In this document: positions 36,201-49,204 of the stretch, one piece after another
Numbering within the stretch: position 1 is the stretch's first letter
Layout of the letters: each line of letters begins with the position of its first letter
Assembly (NCBI RefSeq): GCF_000524195.1
Contig: NW_020170435.1
Coordinates: forward strand, 170,658-234,657
From: Echinococcus granulosus
Lineage: Eukaryota; Platyhelminthes; Cestoda; Cyclophyllidea; Taeniidae
DNA length: 64,000 bases
Direction: 5' to 3'
The notes under the pieces: model-generated
The model's database searches: none
Told to the model about the DNA's origin: nothing
What the model saw: the letters and a program-made list of their open reading frames with translations, nothing else
Program-made: the position numbers and the translations under genes

Positions 36201-39200
36201 AGTGAAGCATAGGTGACCGATCTCTTCGAACAAAAAACCAGTGCAGCACTTGATTTGAGATATGCGACGACTTGTATTACGGTGAAATGACTAAGTTCCG
36301 GTTGGAAAATTTCTTAAACATTGGCACCGACTGTTAGAAAAACATAGCAGTGAAATGTATTTGCTTACATATGACCTTGATTGGTAGCTCCTCCAGATCT
36401 GCCTTCGTGATTTGACACATTCTGGTGAATGACATGCCACGGAAGTGTACACCCCACTAAAGGCGTCCAGAGAACCTTACTTGTCTACCACCAACTCTGG
36501 TGGTGACCTTAGCAGCCTGACTTACTGATGGTTTGCAAAATCGACGGCGCATTTTCCCCGGCACAGTAGCAATGTCGCGGCGGTATCCAGATGTAGCCTC
36601 CTGAGCGGCCGTTGTGTCGGACGCTGATGAATTTTCAGCGGTTAAGTGTGCCGTTCTCGTGGAAAAATCCGGTTTCACGTACACACCCACAGTTCAGTGG
36701 TGGAGCTGTAAAATTTCGTCCACATCCTCAAAATAATCATCAGATCTGTCACTTTATCTAAAGTCGTGGAGCTGGAAATTTAATGTGGATGACTGCATGA
36801 TTCAGCACTCCAAAATTGTCCACACCACGGGTAGAAATAATCCAGCTTAGCTTCCCAAATATAGTTGGTCTAGACTCAACGAGTCTTGAATAATCCAGGG
36901 AACGATTTCAAACCATCCATAGTTATTCTCAACAATAAAGTCACTTCTAGATCTTGGCGTTGATGGTTCAGTTGTATCAACTTCTGACCCTCTAGAAGCT
37001 AGCGCGAGTTTGTTTCTGGTTTCATACCTGCCGCGGAAGACAAAACTTTAGACAAGACGCAGCAGCTTCCGGACTTGGTGATACAACTCAAGGTGACGCA
37101 GTAGCAGGACAATAAAAATCCGGACTTTTTTTATAGACTTCAGGGATGGGATTGTCATCGCGGTGCCTAATTTCAAGCACAACTCTTGCTTTACCATTGC
37201 GTCACACACAATGGAAGGAAAATAAAAAGTGAAAGTAGTTTTGGTTGTCATAGCACCATTTCATAAACATTACCACACGATTTTTATCATTTTGACTGAT
37301 GAACAGCTTTTTTCACGCATATACGACGCTTGGAATTAATTATAAAATTAGGTTGAAAAGTCAGAGACGTTGTGAAATCTTAAAATATGCACAGACAAGT
37401 CAAATTTGATCTTCACAACAATGGCATAGCAACCTTGTTACTGTTATCCATGCACTCAGGCTCCTCGTCCACTCGTACATCAGTAGAAGCCCTAATACCT
37501 CATGACCAGAGGCCATTTGCTTACTCCATCAGCTGAGTAGGTCAGATACTTCGGGAACATTATTAATGGTTAGTCTCAAAAGGATGCAGTAATTCATTAC
37601 ACATTTCTAAGACAGGCACCACCTCGTCCCTGGAGATTGGACCTTCTTCAAAAAGACGGTTTCCGCACTCAGAATCGTGGAAGGAAAGGGCTAATCATTG
37701 GAAGTGACCTTTATCCAAGAAAACATAGCATTCCATGGAGCGCTTTGGCCGTCATAGGGGAAGGAAGGGGATGTTGCCTCACGCTCATCCTCTACATGTG
37801 GCAATCACAAGCAAACCAGTCAATAGAGGTGGGAAATCTGCGTAGTTGGCCATAGGTGGATGTAGTTTCGCCTTTAAGCGATGAGCTACCTGGTTGGATG
37901 TAGAAGGAAGGCACCTTTTATGGACAGCTAAATCAGCAAAGAACCAAAAAAATAAAGATTTACTTAAAACCAGTCTTTTAGGAAACGATCTTTGTTTCTT
38001 GGAAAAAGCAATGTGACTTGAGCGGTCTGAGGACGTCCGCAGAAGGGGCGCTTCCAATTTGCACTTTAACTGTAGCCTAAAAAAGGTGAGCATCAGTCAA
38101 AGAGACAGCAAGAAAGTGATCAAAACATAAGATTCGTAAACATTAACACCTAGAGAGAAGAAAATTTCCACGCTCTAGTTGTACTGGAAATGCGTAGCCC
38201 AAGTACCTTATAAAACAAAAAACCTTGAAGGCCCTTTAGCAGAGGAAGAATTGCAGAGAGCCTTACAACCGACATTTAGAATTCGGATATCATGTAAATG
38301 AACACTGAATAAGCAGGACATCCAAACTTCCACTACTTGATCAACACTTCATTGACGTAGACTCTCGCCATGGTATTTGCGCTTTTCAAGATCTACTTAA
38401 CGTCCCGAACCTACGAACAAACCTAGGTTAATGACCAGATATACGGACTCCCGTGTGCATTTGCGGAAGATATGAGGTAACTTCTCCCTTTTCTTGGGAC
38501 TCGACACGTCTGGAGCAGCCGTGGTGCGCAATCAAAATATAGGCCTGGGTGATTGAACTACTGGAAATGAATTAAGTAGCATACGAGTTGTGTGATTCAG
38601 TAACACACATCCCCAAAATTACCTTCAAATTGGAGGGGTTAAAAGGCATTTCAGCCATCAAACCACTAGCCTTGATCCTTGAATGGTTTGGGTTTGCTCT
38701 GTTTCCTAGTGGACACTTACTGTGCTGTAAAGGAAGAGCTTAAAGTGACTTTTCTTGTGGCATCAAATTGCAGCTATACTTGAGCTTGTGAATCACTAAT
38801 ATTCCAAATTCTTTCTTAAAATTAAATTAGAAAACCTTTTTTTAGGTGGATTTTTAGGTGCAATGATGCATTTTTTTGCTTTATTGCAAAGGGAAGTTTT
38901 TAATTAACTCTTGCTGTTGTTTACTTTGTCCAGTTGAGCAGCAATGGTACTTTATGGCCCATAAGCAGTCGATAGGACGATGAAATTGAAAAGTTTTTCT
39001 TTGATTAGAGGCACGCGTGGCTTTTTTTGCCCCAAGTGTGCTTAAAGGGGGATTTTTAGGGCCTTTGGTGTCCAGTTCAGCCTTAAACTCGAATGACCAT
39101 TTTACCACACTGTTCAGTACAGTTGGTGGTTTAAACAAACTGCTGATGAGATTTTGAGATGCCGAATGAGGCTGCAGGCATAAAGCTAAAGCACGTTAAG

Positions 39201-42200
39201 GATAATAAGAGGTGCTTAGCCACTCCTTTTTCAACATCTGTGCGTTACTGATGATCACCACCATGGTGGTTAGTTCTCGACACACAGTGCAGCAGTAGAG
39301 CCTGTAAACACTCATTTTAGAAGGTAAAACGCCTTACAAAACCTAATCGTGGGCTAATTTGAAGGAGAGCTAAGCCTTTCCATGGAAAAAAAACAGTGAA
39401 CACACCACAACGCAATCATTTACGGAATATATAAGTTCACCTGTGAAGGAAGGCGATAGCAGCAACTAGGAGTCCCTAAAAGTAAATGATATGCCAGTGA
39501 ATCTTGAGGCCCTCTTTATCATTAACACAAATCCAACGATCCATATTTTCTTAAATCCGATGTTTGAAATAATTCACTTCGCAGAATTTGTTGAAGGTGT
39601 CAGAACCTAGCCATAGTTCCAATGTATTTGAACCTCCGTAATTCACTGCTATCTACTAAGGGTCGGCTTTTCCAAAAATGGTAAAATTCTTTCTAATTCG
39701 ATGTTTTTATAAATTTTAGCCACCGGCGTCACACATGCGTGACATGCGTCCATAATCATTTGACAATGGCTAGTGACTACCGCAAACTGTTACAGATTAG
39801 TATGCTGTTAGGTAAGGAGTGTCGTTGAACCATAGAGAATGATTGGGACTTTTTTCACTTTTAGTTAGTTTGGTGGGGCTAGTCATGCCAAACCAAAAGG
39901 ATTCGGAGAGGTGGTGGTAGGTTTTTTCTTCTAACTCTGTGGCAATAGATTCTGCGTCAGAGATTGTAAATAAATTCGGCAATATTTGAGTTGAATTAAA
40001 CAGCAAGTAAAAATGCAACCAATACGTGGTATCCGTTTATTTAGAATGTTGTACGAATTATTATAAAGCCATTTTGGACACATTTGCACATGAATTGGAG
40101 GTGCAATCCTAGACAACCTCCTAATTGAGGAGCAAAAAAATTATTTGCGGTGTCCAGTTTGGATCAGTAACATTTATAAAATCAGCGATCTCCTTTCTCG
40201 AACTATTTATTTGGGCATAAAAGTAGAATGTTGAAAATATTGAGAGGCGAAATCAAGGTATGAAGAATTGATAAACTAATAGACTTGGTGACTCATGGTT
40301 TCACTGATTTTAACAAAATGGATACGATATGAGCAGCTCCAAAAGGCTCAAAATTTATTGCTAACAGGTAAATAAATGTTCTAACGGGATGTGGATACAT
40401 CGGTTGCAAATTACTAGTTAGCCAGAATTCACTACCTCGTTAAATGATCAAAAAGAAATTTCAATGCCATTTTGCTTACTTGCAAAAAATGATCTAAGCC
40501 CAAGGTATGCAGCAATAGTAGACGATAGAAGAATAATAATGGGTCTTAAATGCACAACAGATTCACTGCAAAATTCGGGAAATGACAGGCACTATGTTAC
40601 AAAACCAAAATATAGTGCAGTTTTTATTAGAAAACTTAACTTAAGAAATATGAGAGGCACCAAGGGCATTAGGTCAAATGCTCGTGATGCATTATGTTAA
40701 TTTATAGATGAAGTATTCGCTCATTAGACATCAAAGTTTTTTCAAAATGGATGAAGGACATCAGCAGTCACTTGTGTCAAACCTAAAGCTAAAATTGCTG
40801 AATTGCAAAATCTAGATCAAATACTATGATGATGATGTATCACCCAGAGTACATTTGAATCTAGATATCTTAAAGTAATACTTGGTCAAAAAGCCAAGGC
40901 GTTTCGTGCATAGTAACAGAAGGATCACTACCAAAGGTTCCGCAGAAAGGTAAAAGGTTCAAAAGTTAAAGGACAAAGGAAAAACTAAAAGTCAGGTGAT
41001 CAATCAATCGTGAACAACGTACAGCACCTGTGGGCCAAATAATTCAAAGCAGACAGCGATTCTGGGTCACTATTGTACGAGAAGTTTATGAACAAAAACA
41101 AACCCCTATGCAGTCATATAACTATTAAAAAGATTTTTTCTTTAAATAGGCCCTCTTTAAGTATTTATATTAGGCTTAAATACTTACAATCACCAAAAAT
41201 TCCCACTGAGAACCGTTGTTCAACTTAAAACACCAGTTGGTAACAAAAAGATACAGACAAATTTTAATATTTTTTTGAAGGCAAAAATTTTCGGGTTTTA
41301 GTTTTTTTTGTATTTACAATTTTGCTGGCCACTAACATCGGCATGAAACTGACATAAGATCGTTCCTTGTCGCCAAATAAGGTATATTCCAAAGAACTAG
41401 AATTTTAAGTTTACTAAGAGATTTAGAAACATTACAACATCACAACAAAATCGGAACTCTTTGAGATACACTACAGCAATCACATAATTTTCATAAAATT
41501 AAGCAGGTACCCGTGTGCAACTTTACGGACATCTTTTGGTAACTCTACTAGATGTTGGTTTTTTTCCTATATTGGAACTGTATCGGGGGACGTGGGAATT
41601 GGCTGGCCAGCATGCTTGTCCATTACTAGTATTACAAACACTGGCCCAAGGGCAGAGTCACACAAGATAATAACAAGTCTTATCATGGTTTCTTGGAGAT
41701 AGGGTTTCACATCTATTCCACCTTTCCTCTTTGTTCTCACCTCAATGCTGTCCAGCCATATTAATCTGAGTTCTACATAACCAGTGGAGAACTGGAGGAA
41801 ATAGTCTGCACGCAGGCAGGGTAGATAATCCCACATAAAACTTTTTCAAATAATTCAAGGCTAGTATCGCCTCGGTTTTTAATAGTTTTTCTAAAGAACA
41901 CAGAAAGTCATGTTCAGCACGTCTTTCGTGGGTATTCACCGATTTTCCATTTGTAGCCTATCCATCTTTCTCGCTTTGATAAGATTTATCACCCAGCAGT
42001 AGAAATCAAGATAGTTTTACTCTAAAATAGGGTTTGCTTTCCGCTTCCATTAATGCGGCATACCAAGACTTCTCTGAAGACAAAGGTGGACATTATAATC
42101 CGACGGAATATATGCATTCGATCTACAAAAGGGTTTATGGCTACTGGTATGGGTCGCAGGCTAGACAGTTCGTAGAATTGAAGTGGCGGAGACCCTAAGT

Positions 42201-43191
42201 GGCTCAGTACTGAAGACGAAAGTTAAGTTACCCATTAAAAGATTGCATACTATCTGCTACATTTGCTTGGATCTGCGTGCGTGCGTCATAAGAATGCCAG
42301 TGGCGCATTCCTTTATTCACTTTTGAATTACTACGGTGCGGTGCTTCAAATCTCGCTTAACAGAGGAATAATCATATTACTATTGCAGAAAATGAGGATT
42401 TCAACAAAAGAAAGGGCTAACAGACTACTGGTGTGGCTTATGGAACATGTCGCTTAACGGAAGCACAGTGACAGAGATTTAAGTGCCCACCTGACTAAAA
42501 CAAAAGTCTTTTACAAACAAGTAAAGTACTAGAAAATGTTGTACGTTGTATTAAATACACCTCATTGATGGCAGGCAGGTAGAAATCGTCTCTTTCCAAG
42601 GGAGGGTACATCATTAAACCCCTAAAAAAATAGATTTTTCATAAAATCCAAAGATTATGCTAAAAAGATGCAGTTACCTAAACGATATTTTTCAACTACT
42701 AAATATCACATAGCAGGAAGGGGGTTAGGACCGCAAGAATATTACAGTGCTTACGTATTAATTTCGTCTTTATATCGTATAACTGTGAACTTGTAACCAA
42801 TAAGTTAAATTAGTTGATAGACATTAAAGTCCCAAAATTGCATGTTACCCATTGCATAAAGATTCACTGGGCAAGTAGAGGATTTAAAATCCTCTAAAAT
42901 ACTGTCAGCATTACGCATTGTCAACCAACCAGTAAAAATAGGGGCTAGTGGAAAGCTGTGCTGTGCAAATTTACAAGTTTCCATAGCTGGCTGTTCGTTT
43001 TGCTGGATATCCGAGCTAATGAAGTTAGAATAAGTCTTATGAGGATCAAACGTACAAAATTTTGACACTGCGGTGATTTCAAACTTTGTTTAGATACACG
43101 GACACTAATTTTAGAAGGTAGTGTTACCGCATTTTGACATAACATTTAAGCCGTGCAAATTGACATTCGGCTAGACTGTACATAATATTAT
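36201..43191. other. Repeat-poor, gene-poor region
   Basis: About 7 kb with no supported gene. The part next to the Gypsy fragment (36450-36700) could be its upstream gag/protease end, but I see no zinc knuckle or protease motif. From 37000 to 43000 the sequence is AT-rich with short frames only. Confidence 0.5.
39728..39743. repeat. Dispersed palindrome, copy d
   Basis: GTCAC-ACATGC-GTGAC, preceded by GGC and followed by ATGCG. It is the most diverged of the four copies and the only one outside the ABCG neighbourhood. Confidence 0.5.
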
Positions 43192-43392
43192 TGTAATGCG
43201 ATGGTGGTTCGTCCCTCGGTACTGGTGAGGCGCTAGTTTCGGACCTTTGTACTTGCCTTCTTGTACCTCGCTGGCTGGGCTGGCCTTTTCGGGACGTGCC
43301 AGTAGCCCAAACACCTCCTCTGTGCTGAATGTATATATTCTGCCCGAGTATTGTGTCTTCTTTCGCCTTCAGGGAAGTCTTGGGACGCTACA
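43192..43392 (-). repeat. Solo LTR-like repeat, copy 2
   Basis: Read on the minus strand it begins TGTAGCGTCCCAAGAC and ends GCATTACA, matching copy 1 over its whole length (shared ACTCGGGCAGAATATAT, GGCCAGCC-type text and CGAGGGA). The flanks show no clear target-site duplication. Confidence 0.65.
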
Positions 43393-44930
43393 GTATTTTG
43401 GCAGAGTATACATTACTAATCCAGAATTTGATCATCTGTCCAATGCATTGGATAGCAAGGCCTGGACGAATTCCATTGGCACAACTCCACCCATTGACAA
43501 CTCTTTGGGCGGGTAAGGAGGGCATTGAATCTGCCTTAGATTGGGAGGTCGTGATAAGCTAGAGCACTACGTAGGAAGAGACATCGCTGACGTATGGAAG
43601 AGCTGGGGGCACTAGTGGCATGGTCCACATGCTATGCGGCAGAGGACAGTGATAGTGCAACCAGCACAGGAGGACAGAGTGCCTGTGGTCTTAGCCATAG
43701 AGCTAAACAAATCAAATCGCAGAAGCAAATATCCATGAAGAAGTGCGTGGAAGTGCAACAGGAATTGTAGCATCTCCTGACAATCAGAACTGCCACCTAA
43801 TTTGAGGCCACGATTGACTGGGCTGTCGTCACTGTTTCCAACATGGAAAAGCAGGCATGTTTCGCCAGTGTCACTATTTGAAGGCGTCATATTAACGAGC
43901 CGGCCGCCTCCTGTCCATTCAACGGCCACTTTGATGCCAACCAATAGTAAGATAGTGCGATGATAGTCAATTATTTAGATAAACTAAACGGAAGGTTTTA
44001 CTGCAACCTACTCAAATCAGCGGAATAGCTACTCCCGTGGAGGCCAATACACGAAGAATATAACGACTTAAACACAGACATCAGATGTTGCTCTGCACAG
44101 GATTCGTTGCACGGGGACGCACTGTCAAACCTTTTAAGGCCTATCTTTACCCTCTTCCTCTATCAGCTCACCAATTTCTCCAAAAATTATTCTTTAATAT
44201 GCACAAGTTAGCTCCGCCACCACCAGCAGCATCACCACTATCACCTGATAGCACCGCTATACGGCCTTCTAGCACATGAGAACTCCTGTTAAAACCGGCT
44301 ATTACCGTAGCCACGGTTGTTGCGACACGTAGGCGCACAGCAGCGTCGCGTACAGAGCCAGTGCCCGATGCCAGGCGGCACCACAATAGCTGCCTTGGCC
44401 GCATAACGCAGACAAGGCGGCTCAGCGAGGAGGAGAAAGTGGACGTACTCCAACGTCAAGCAGATGCGTGCAATCCACTCCCTAGTGCGGCAGTACAATT
44501 AATCCACATGGGGATAGTGAACTTGCGGCAAGACAGGTTCTGCAATGGCAGTAATCAGCGAGGTGAGAAGGTGCCAACGAAGATGAGTGAATGTCGAAGC
44601 AGAGCAAAAGGCTACAAAATCCAACCACATTGACAACTGCGCATGAGGTGTGAGTAGTGGTGATGTTTCCACCAGCCATCAATTTAATCCACATCATACT
44701 TGTGCCTCACCCTTTAGCATTCGACTCATCAGTGGTGACAAGCAGGTGTGGCTCCACCCAAGTTGGGTGTATCAAAAGGCGTCTTCAAAAAGCGGAGTAC
44801 GGTAATTGTATTACTTGAATGCATTGAACTTACGCAATTCACCAAATCCAATTTGCATCCACGTCTTTGTCTGTGTGATTATGGTACGTCTCATTGTGCA
44901 CTGAGCTGTGCCAACCGCTTAAGGTTTTGT
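43393..44930. other. Unassigned region
   Basis: Several frames of 60-110 codons occur here, such as the minus-strand frame at 43612-43944, but none shows a family motif, splice context or partner exon. They could be repeat remnants. Confidence 0.4.
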
Positions 44931-44935
44931 AGCAT

Positions 44936-45205
44936 GAAGTGGAGGTGAATGACAAGCATGCAGGCAGAAACCATCCCCCCACCACTTGTTGAGGCATTCT
45001 CCTATGGAGAACAAAAGCTAAACACATAAAGAGCTATGTAGGTTGCTATTGTACTCACAGCTGCGACAATCACGTAAGGCGTTGAAGCAAGGAGTGGAGG
45101 TGAATAACGCAAAGCAGGGCATGTAGAGCCCAAAAGGTGGCCTCACCGCTTGTTGAGGCATCTTCCTATGGAGAACACAAAGTAAAACTGGTTAACACAT
45201 ATGAA
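44936..45205 (+). repeat. Tandem duplication, two units of about 160 bp
   Basis: AGTGGAGGTGAATRACR occurs near 44938 and again near 45094, and each is followed by CTTGTTGAGGCATYYTCC and TATGGAGAACA. The two units keep the same word order, with small indels between them. Confidence 0.6.
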
Positions 45206-46093
45206 GAGAGAAGCGTGGGGAAGATAAGTAGCGGTATGCAAAGACATGCAAGTGGTTAAGGTGATTGAGTAGGCCATTGTTCTCCTTCGTGGAATGGCGC
45301 AATAATTGCACAAATGCCTTACTTGGCAGGCAAGTAGGAGAGGCTCAAGTTCCAACCTACACTCATTAGTTGTTTCCTCCAAATCCTTCTCCATCCGTGA
45401 GCTATCCTTGCATTTCTCAACTACCAGCAGTCATCCATTCTCCAATACTTTAGGTCCATTCGTTTAAAGGACACTTGGTTGACATCAGCACTTGGTGCTA
45501 ATCTAGAAAAGCACAATCCTTCAACTGTTACGCATTGTTTTGCAAAAGAATATGCATAATCCTGGCCGGAGATCTTATTTTGACGTGTCCTCTTTGCACT
45601 CGGATTATCCCGACTAAGTTTAAGAGCGTACTCAAAAATAATATTGCTAGTATTTACAAGACGCAGGGCTAAATGGTGAAGAAGTGATCCTTTTCATTTA
45701 CGTGGACATGGATTATCTCATTAAGCCACTGAAAGGTGGTGCAGGTAGCTGCTTGAACTGTCAATATGGCGTGGACTTCTGCTTGGCCTACCCTTTTGTG
45801 GTCACCGAGCAACCCAACTGCAGCATTAATGATGATGAGCAGTGTAGGTGGGAGACCACGGTTAGTGGCCCATTGGCTACTCGTCTACGAAATTAAAACC
45901 ATCATTTGTGCCAACCCAAATGGCTAAAACTCATTTGCACGTAAGTACTCACGTGGTCGCATAACACGGACTGACACGCACATTTTGCTTACAACACAAG
46001 GCCCATTCCTGAATTTTGCAACTTGCTGGTATAGACAATTGTGAAGTGAAGTGATCGTTGGCGTGCTCTTGGGACTGGTCGTGGTCTGATACC
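45206..46093. other. Unassigned region before the assembly gap
   Basis: No exon or known repeat was recognised. The 70-codon frame at 45684-45896 is cysteine-rich but has no family match that I know. Confidence 0.4.
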
Positions 46094-46193
46094 NNNNNNN
46101 NNNNNNNNNNNNNNNNNNNNNNNNNNNNNNNNNNNNNNNNNNNNNNNNNNNNNNNNNNNNNNNNNNNNNNNNNNNNNNNNNNNNNNNNNNNNN
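46094..46193. other. Assembly gap (100 N)
   Basis: Exactly 100 N bases, the usual placeholder for a scaffold join of unknown true length. Reading frames drawn through it are meaningless. Confidence 0.99.
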
Positions 46194-47007
46194 TATTTGC
46201 CCAGCAATGGGAGGGCGTAGAAGACACAGGTGTGAATGTTTTCAAGATTGCTAGAAATATGAGATGCGATCTTTAGGTTTTAAAACCTGAATTTCACAGT
46301 AGGCACCTTATTGACAATTTAAAGAACCGCCGTAACCGACTACACGAACGATGCATTCCCCCTGAATTTCATACAGCTATCAGCCTAAAGCCATGCTTCT
46401 TCATCACAGCTACAATAACTCAACCTGCTTTCCACCAAGGAATACTACCAGTAGCCTAAAAGCAGTACAAATTTACTAGAACAAAAGGTAACGCAAGCAT
46501 GTTGCATCATTTCCAACTCCGATTCGCTATGATACATCAAAGGCTTCATTGCAGTATTCTACTCGACTCATTATGCTGGAGACAGCCAAGTCGGTTAGGT
46601 GGATGTTAGCACTCAGTACATGCTTACCCAACTCATTACTTGGGGTCTCATAGGAATCAGAATACTACCAGGAAAGTGTCGATATACTGACACTTCCACA
46701 CTGCTGGATTTCTGTCACTCACACGTCAACACGCAGCCCACACCATTGCTCACGACAGTGCTCACCAACAGGCGAGTTCAAGTTGGAGCCTGCATTGCGC
46801 GTCATTGCTCTTGAGTGCGCAGTCGCCAGTAAATTTGGAGAAACGAGATTGTGGCATCTCGTGGTTGGATAACAGCATTATAATGAGTAGCGCGCATCGC
46901 GGATAGGTTCTACTGGATCTGCTCCAACTCATAAAGAGGGTTGCAGAGGTTGTGAAGGCAATCATCAGTCGGCACAACACGTTAGCGTTTGTACAACCCA
47001 CGAAGCC
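46194..47007. other. Region upstream of the Hsp70 gene
   Basis: About 0.8 kb with no exon. I looked for heat-shock elements (inverted nGAAn arrays) and a TATA box near the Hsp70 start and found nothing clear. Confidence 0.4.
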
Positions 47008-48915
47008 ATGTCAACAGGTACAGCCATCGGCATTGACTTAGGAACGTCCTTCTCGTGCGTCGGTGTGTTCAAGCACGACAGGGTGGAAATCGTAGCCAAC
47101 GATCAGGATCACCGCACAACGCCCACTTGTGTGGCCTTTACAGATAAGGAGCGTTTATTCAGTGAAGCTGCAACGTACCAGATGGCTGTAAACCACACCA
47201 ATACTGTGTTCGACGTGAAGCGTCTGATTGGGCGCACTTTCGACGACGAGGCAGTGCAGGATGACATAAAGTACTGGCCCTTCAAAGTTATAAATTCACA
47301 AGGGATGCCGAAGATTGAGGTAGAATATCGTGGTGAGAAGAAACAATTCGCTGCGGAGGAGATCTCGGCCATGGTGTTGCAGAAGATGAAGGAGACAGCG
47401 GAGGCCTACCTGGGTGAGAAGGTCACAGATGCGGTGATCGCTGTACCAGCTTGCTTCAATAGCCGCCAACGTCAGGCTACACTTGACGCAGGAAAAATTG
47501 CGGGTCTGAATGTGCTGCGTCTCATCAACGAGCCGACTGCAGCTGCCATTGCATATGGCGTGAAGAAGAGAAGTGAGAGACAGCACAATGTGCTCGTCTT
47601 CGATTGGGGTGGTGGCACCCTCGACGTGTCCATCCTGTCCATCGAGAATGGCACATTTGAGGTGAAGGCAGTTGGTGGTGACACACACCTGGGTGGTGAA
47701 AACATCAATTCTCGACTGGTGGATCACTGTGTGGAGGAGTTCAAACGCAGGCACGAGGAAAGGGATTTGACAACTAGCAAAAAAGCAATTATCCGTCTGA
47801 GAAAAGCATGTGAGACGGCAAAGAGGAAGCTGAGTACAATTGACTCCACAAATGTAGAAGTTGTATCGTTGTTTAAGGACATCGATTTCTGTACGGAACT
47901 CACTCGAGACCAACTTGAGCAGTTGTGCTCGGACCTCTTCAGCCGAACGATGGATGCGGTAAGGTCAGCATTGAGTGCTGCGAAGATGAAGCGGACTGAC
48001 ATCGACGAGATATTGTTGGTGGGTGGATCAACGCGTATTCCTAAGGTGCAGACGATGTTGCAGAACTTCTTCAATGGCAAAAAACTGAATAGGACCGTCA
48101 ACGCAGACGAGGCAGTGGCGTACGGTGCGACATTACTGGCGGCCAAACTGACTGGTGCTATTCCGAAGTCGATGCAGCATTTGAGGCTGCTGGAAGTGGC
48201 GCCGCTATCACAGTGGCTGGAGTTCCCAGATGGTACTAATTGGGAGATAGTAGAGCGCAACACGCAAATTCCGATAAAGAAGAAATGGGCCTGCAAAATT
48301 CCTACAGATAATATTGCTGATAACACGTACACTGTTTTTGAGGGTGAGAGTCAGAAGGTAAACAACATCTACATTTTAGACGACTTTCCTTCTACGAATT
48401 GTTGTTTGGATCTGCTTGGTTTGGTCAAGTTTTATTTGACTATCGAGATTGACGAAAGTGGCATTCTCCATGTGTCAGCGGTGAAAAAGACGTTTTGGAA
48501 GCGGAAGAGCATCACTCCTATCGAAGGCAAGGTTGGCCTTTCGGAGGTGAAGGTAGAACGAATGATAAATGATGCGAAGAAGATGAAGCTGGAAGACGAG
48601 AAGGAGAGAATCAGGATGGCAGCGAAGAATGCGTTAGTGAGCTACATTTACAGCATAAAATCGAAAATGGAGAGCGAGGAGATGAAGCAAAGGGCATCAG
48701 AGGAGCATAGACGAAAATTTATTAGGACGTGTAAAGAGATGATTAAGTGGACGGACATGGAAGAGAACTCCACAAAGGAGGACTATGAACGGAATCGGAA
48801 GAATTTGGAGGAGATGTACAATGGTATTACTATGGTAAAAAGAAGTGCCGCTTCTGACCATGGCAATATGAAATGCCATAGAGACAGATGTGGAGAACCA
48901 ACCACCCACTTTTGA
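47008..48915 (+). CDS. HSP70: Divergent intronless Hsp70-family chaperone
   Basis: Hsp70 is an ATP-driven protein-folding chaperone; this 635-residue form resembles the cytosolic branch. The ATPase domain is well kept: GIDLGTSFSCVGVF (about 8-21), VFDVKRLIG, NEPTAAAIAYG, VFDWGGGTLDVSIL (usual form VFDLGGGTFDVSIL), and VGGSTRIPKVQ. Catalytic and ATP-site residues I can place (Asp and Thr of GIDLGT, Lys of VKRLIG, Glu of NEPT, Asp of FDWGGG) are present. The substrate-binding part is not: the usual PLSLGIETAGG is replaced by PLSQWLEFPDG, and the peptide-binding strands are hardly recognisable, although the helical lid region (AKNALVSYIYSIKS) persists. The C-terminus ends GEPTTHF without the EEVD tail that binds TPR co-chaperones. 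The gene has a single exon, as in the expanded divergent Hsp70 group described in tapeworms. Expression is unknown. Confidence 0.95.
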   Translation: MSTGTAIGIDLGTSFSCVGVFKHDRVEIVANDQDHRTTPTCVAFTDKERLFSEAATYQMAVNHTNTVFDVKRLIGRTFDDEAVQDDIKYWPFKVINSQGMPKIEVEYRGEKKQFAAEEISAMVLQKMKETAEAYLGEKVTDAVIAVPACFNSRQRQATLDAGKIAGLNVLRLINEPTAAAIAYGVKKRSERQHNVLVFDWGGGTLDVSILSIENGTFEVKAVGGDTHLGGENINSRLVDHCVEEFKRRHEERDLTTSKKAIIRLRKACETAKRKLSTIDSTNVEVVSLFKDIDFCTELTRDQLEQLCSDLFSRTMDAVRSALSAAKMKRTDIDEILLVGGSTRIPKVQTMLQNFFNGKKLNRTVNADEAVAYGATLLAAKLTGAIPKSMQHLRLLEVAPLSQWLEFPDGTNWEIVERNTQIPIKKKWACKIPTDNIADNTYTVFEGESQKVNNIYILDDFPSTNCCLDLLGLVKFYLTIEIDESGILHVSAVKKTFWKRKSITPIEGKVGLSEVKVERMINDAKKMKLEDEKERIRMAAKNALVSYIYSIKSKMESEEMKQRASEEHRRKFIRTCKEMIKWTDMEENSTKEDYERNRKNLEEMYNGITMVKRSAASDHGNMKCHRDRCGEPTTHF

Positions 48916-49204
48916 GTCATCGTGCATAACATGAAGTAACAAGACTTGGAAATGTGAATACCCAATTATGATTTATTAACCCTAACCCATGGTGAATTGC
49001 TACTCCTTTTGTATTTTGGCGGAAAAATACATAGTAATTCATTGAAGCCTTTTTTAAACTCTTAGCTCTTCATTGAACCAACCCCATCCTCCCCAAAGCG
49101 GCTCCCCATTCACCTATCCCTAAATTGGTTATGACCTCTGAAGTTCCCGAAAAGACTACAGCAATCACTTTACTGTGAGCTTCACAAAGAGTTTAGTAAT
49201 GGGA
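48916..49204. other. Intergenic region after the Hsp70 gene
   Basis: About 290 bp with no exon. There is no poly-A tract right after the Hsp70 stop, so there is no direct sign of recent retroposition. Confidence 0.5.

Noticed and set aside
43612..43944. Minus-strand frame of 110 codons
   Set aside because: No recognisable motif, no splice partners, and a repeat-rich setting.
47296..48332. Long minus-strand frames of about 200 codons
   Set aside because: They are antisense shadows of the Hsp70 coding sequence.
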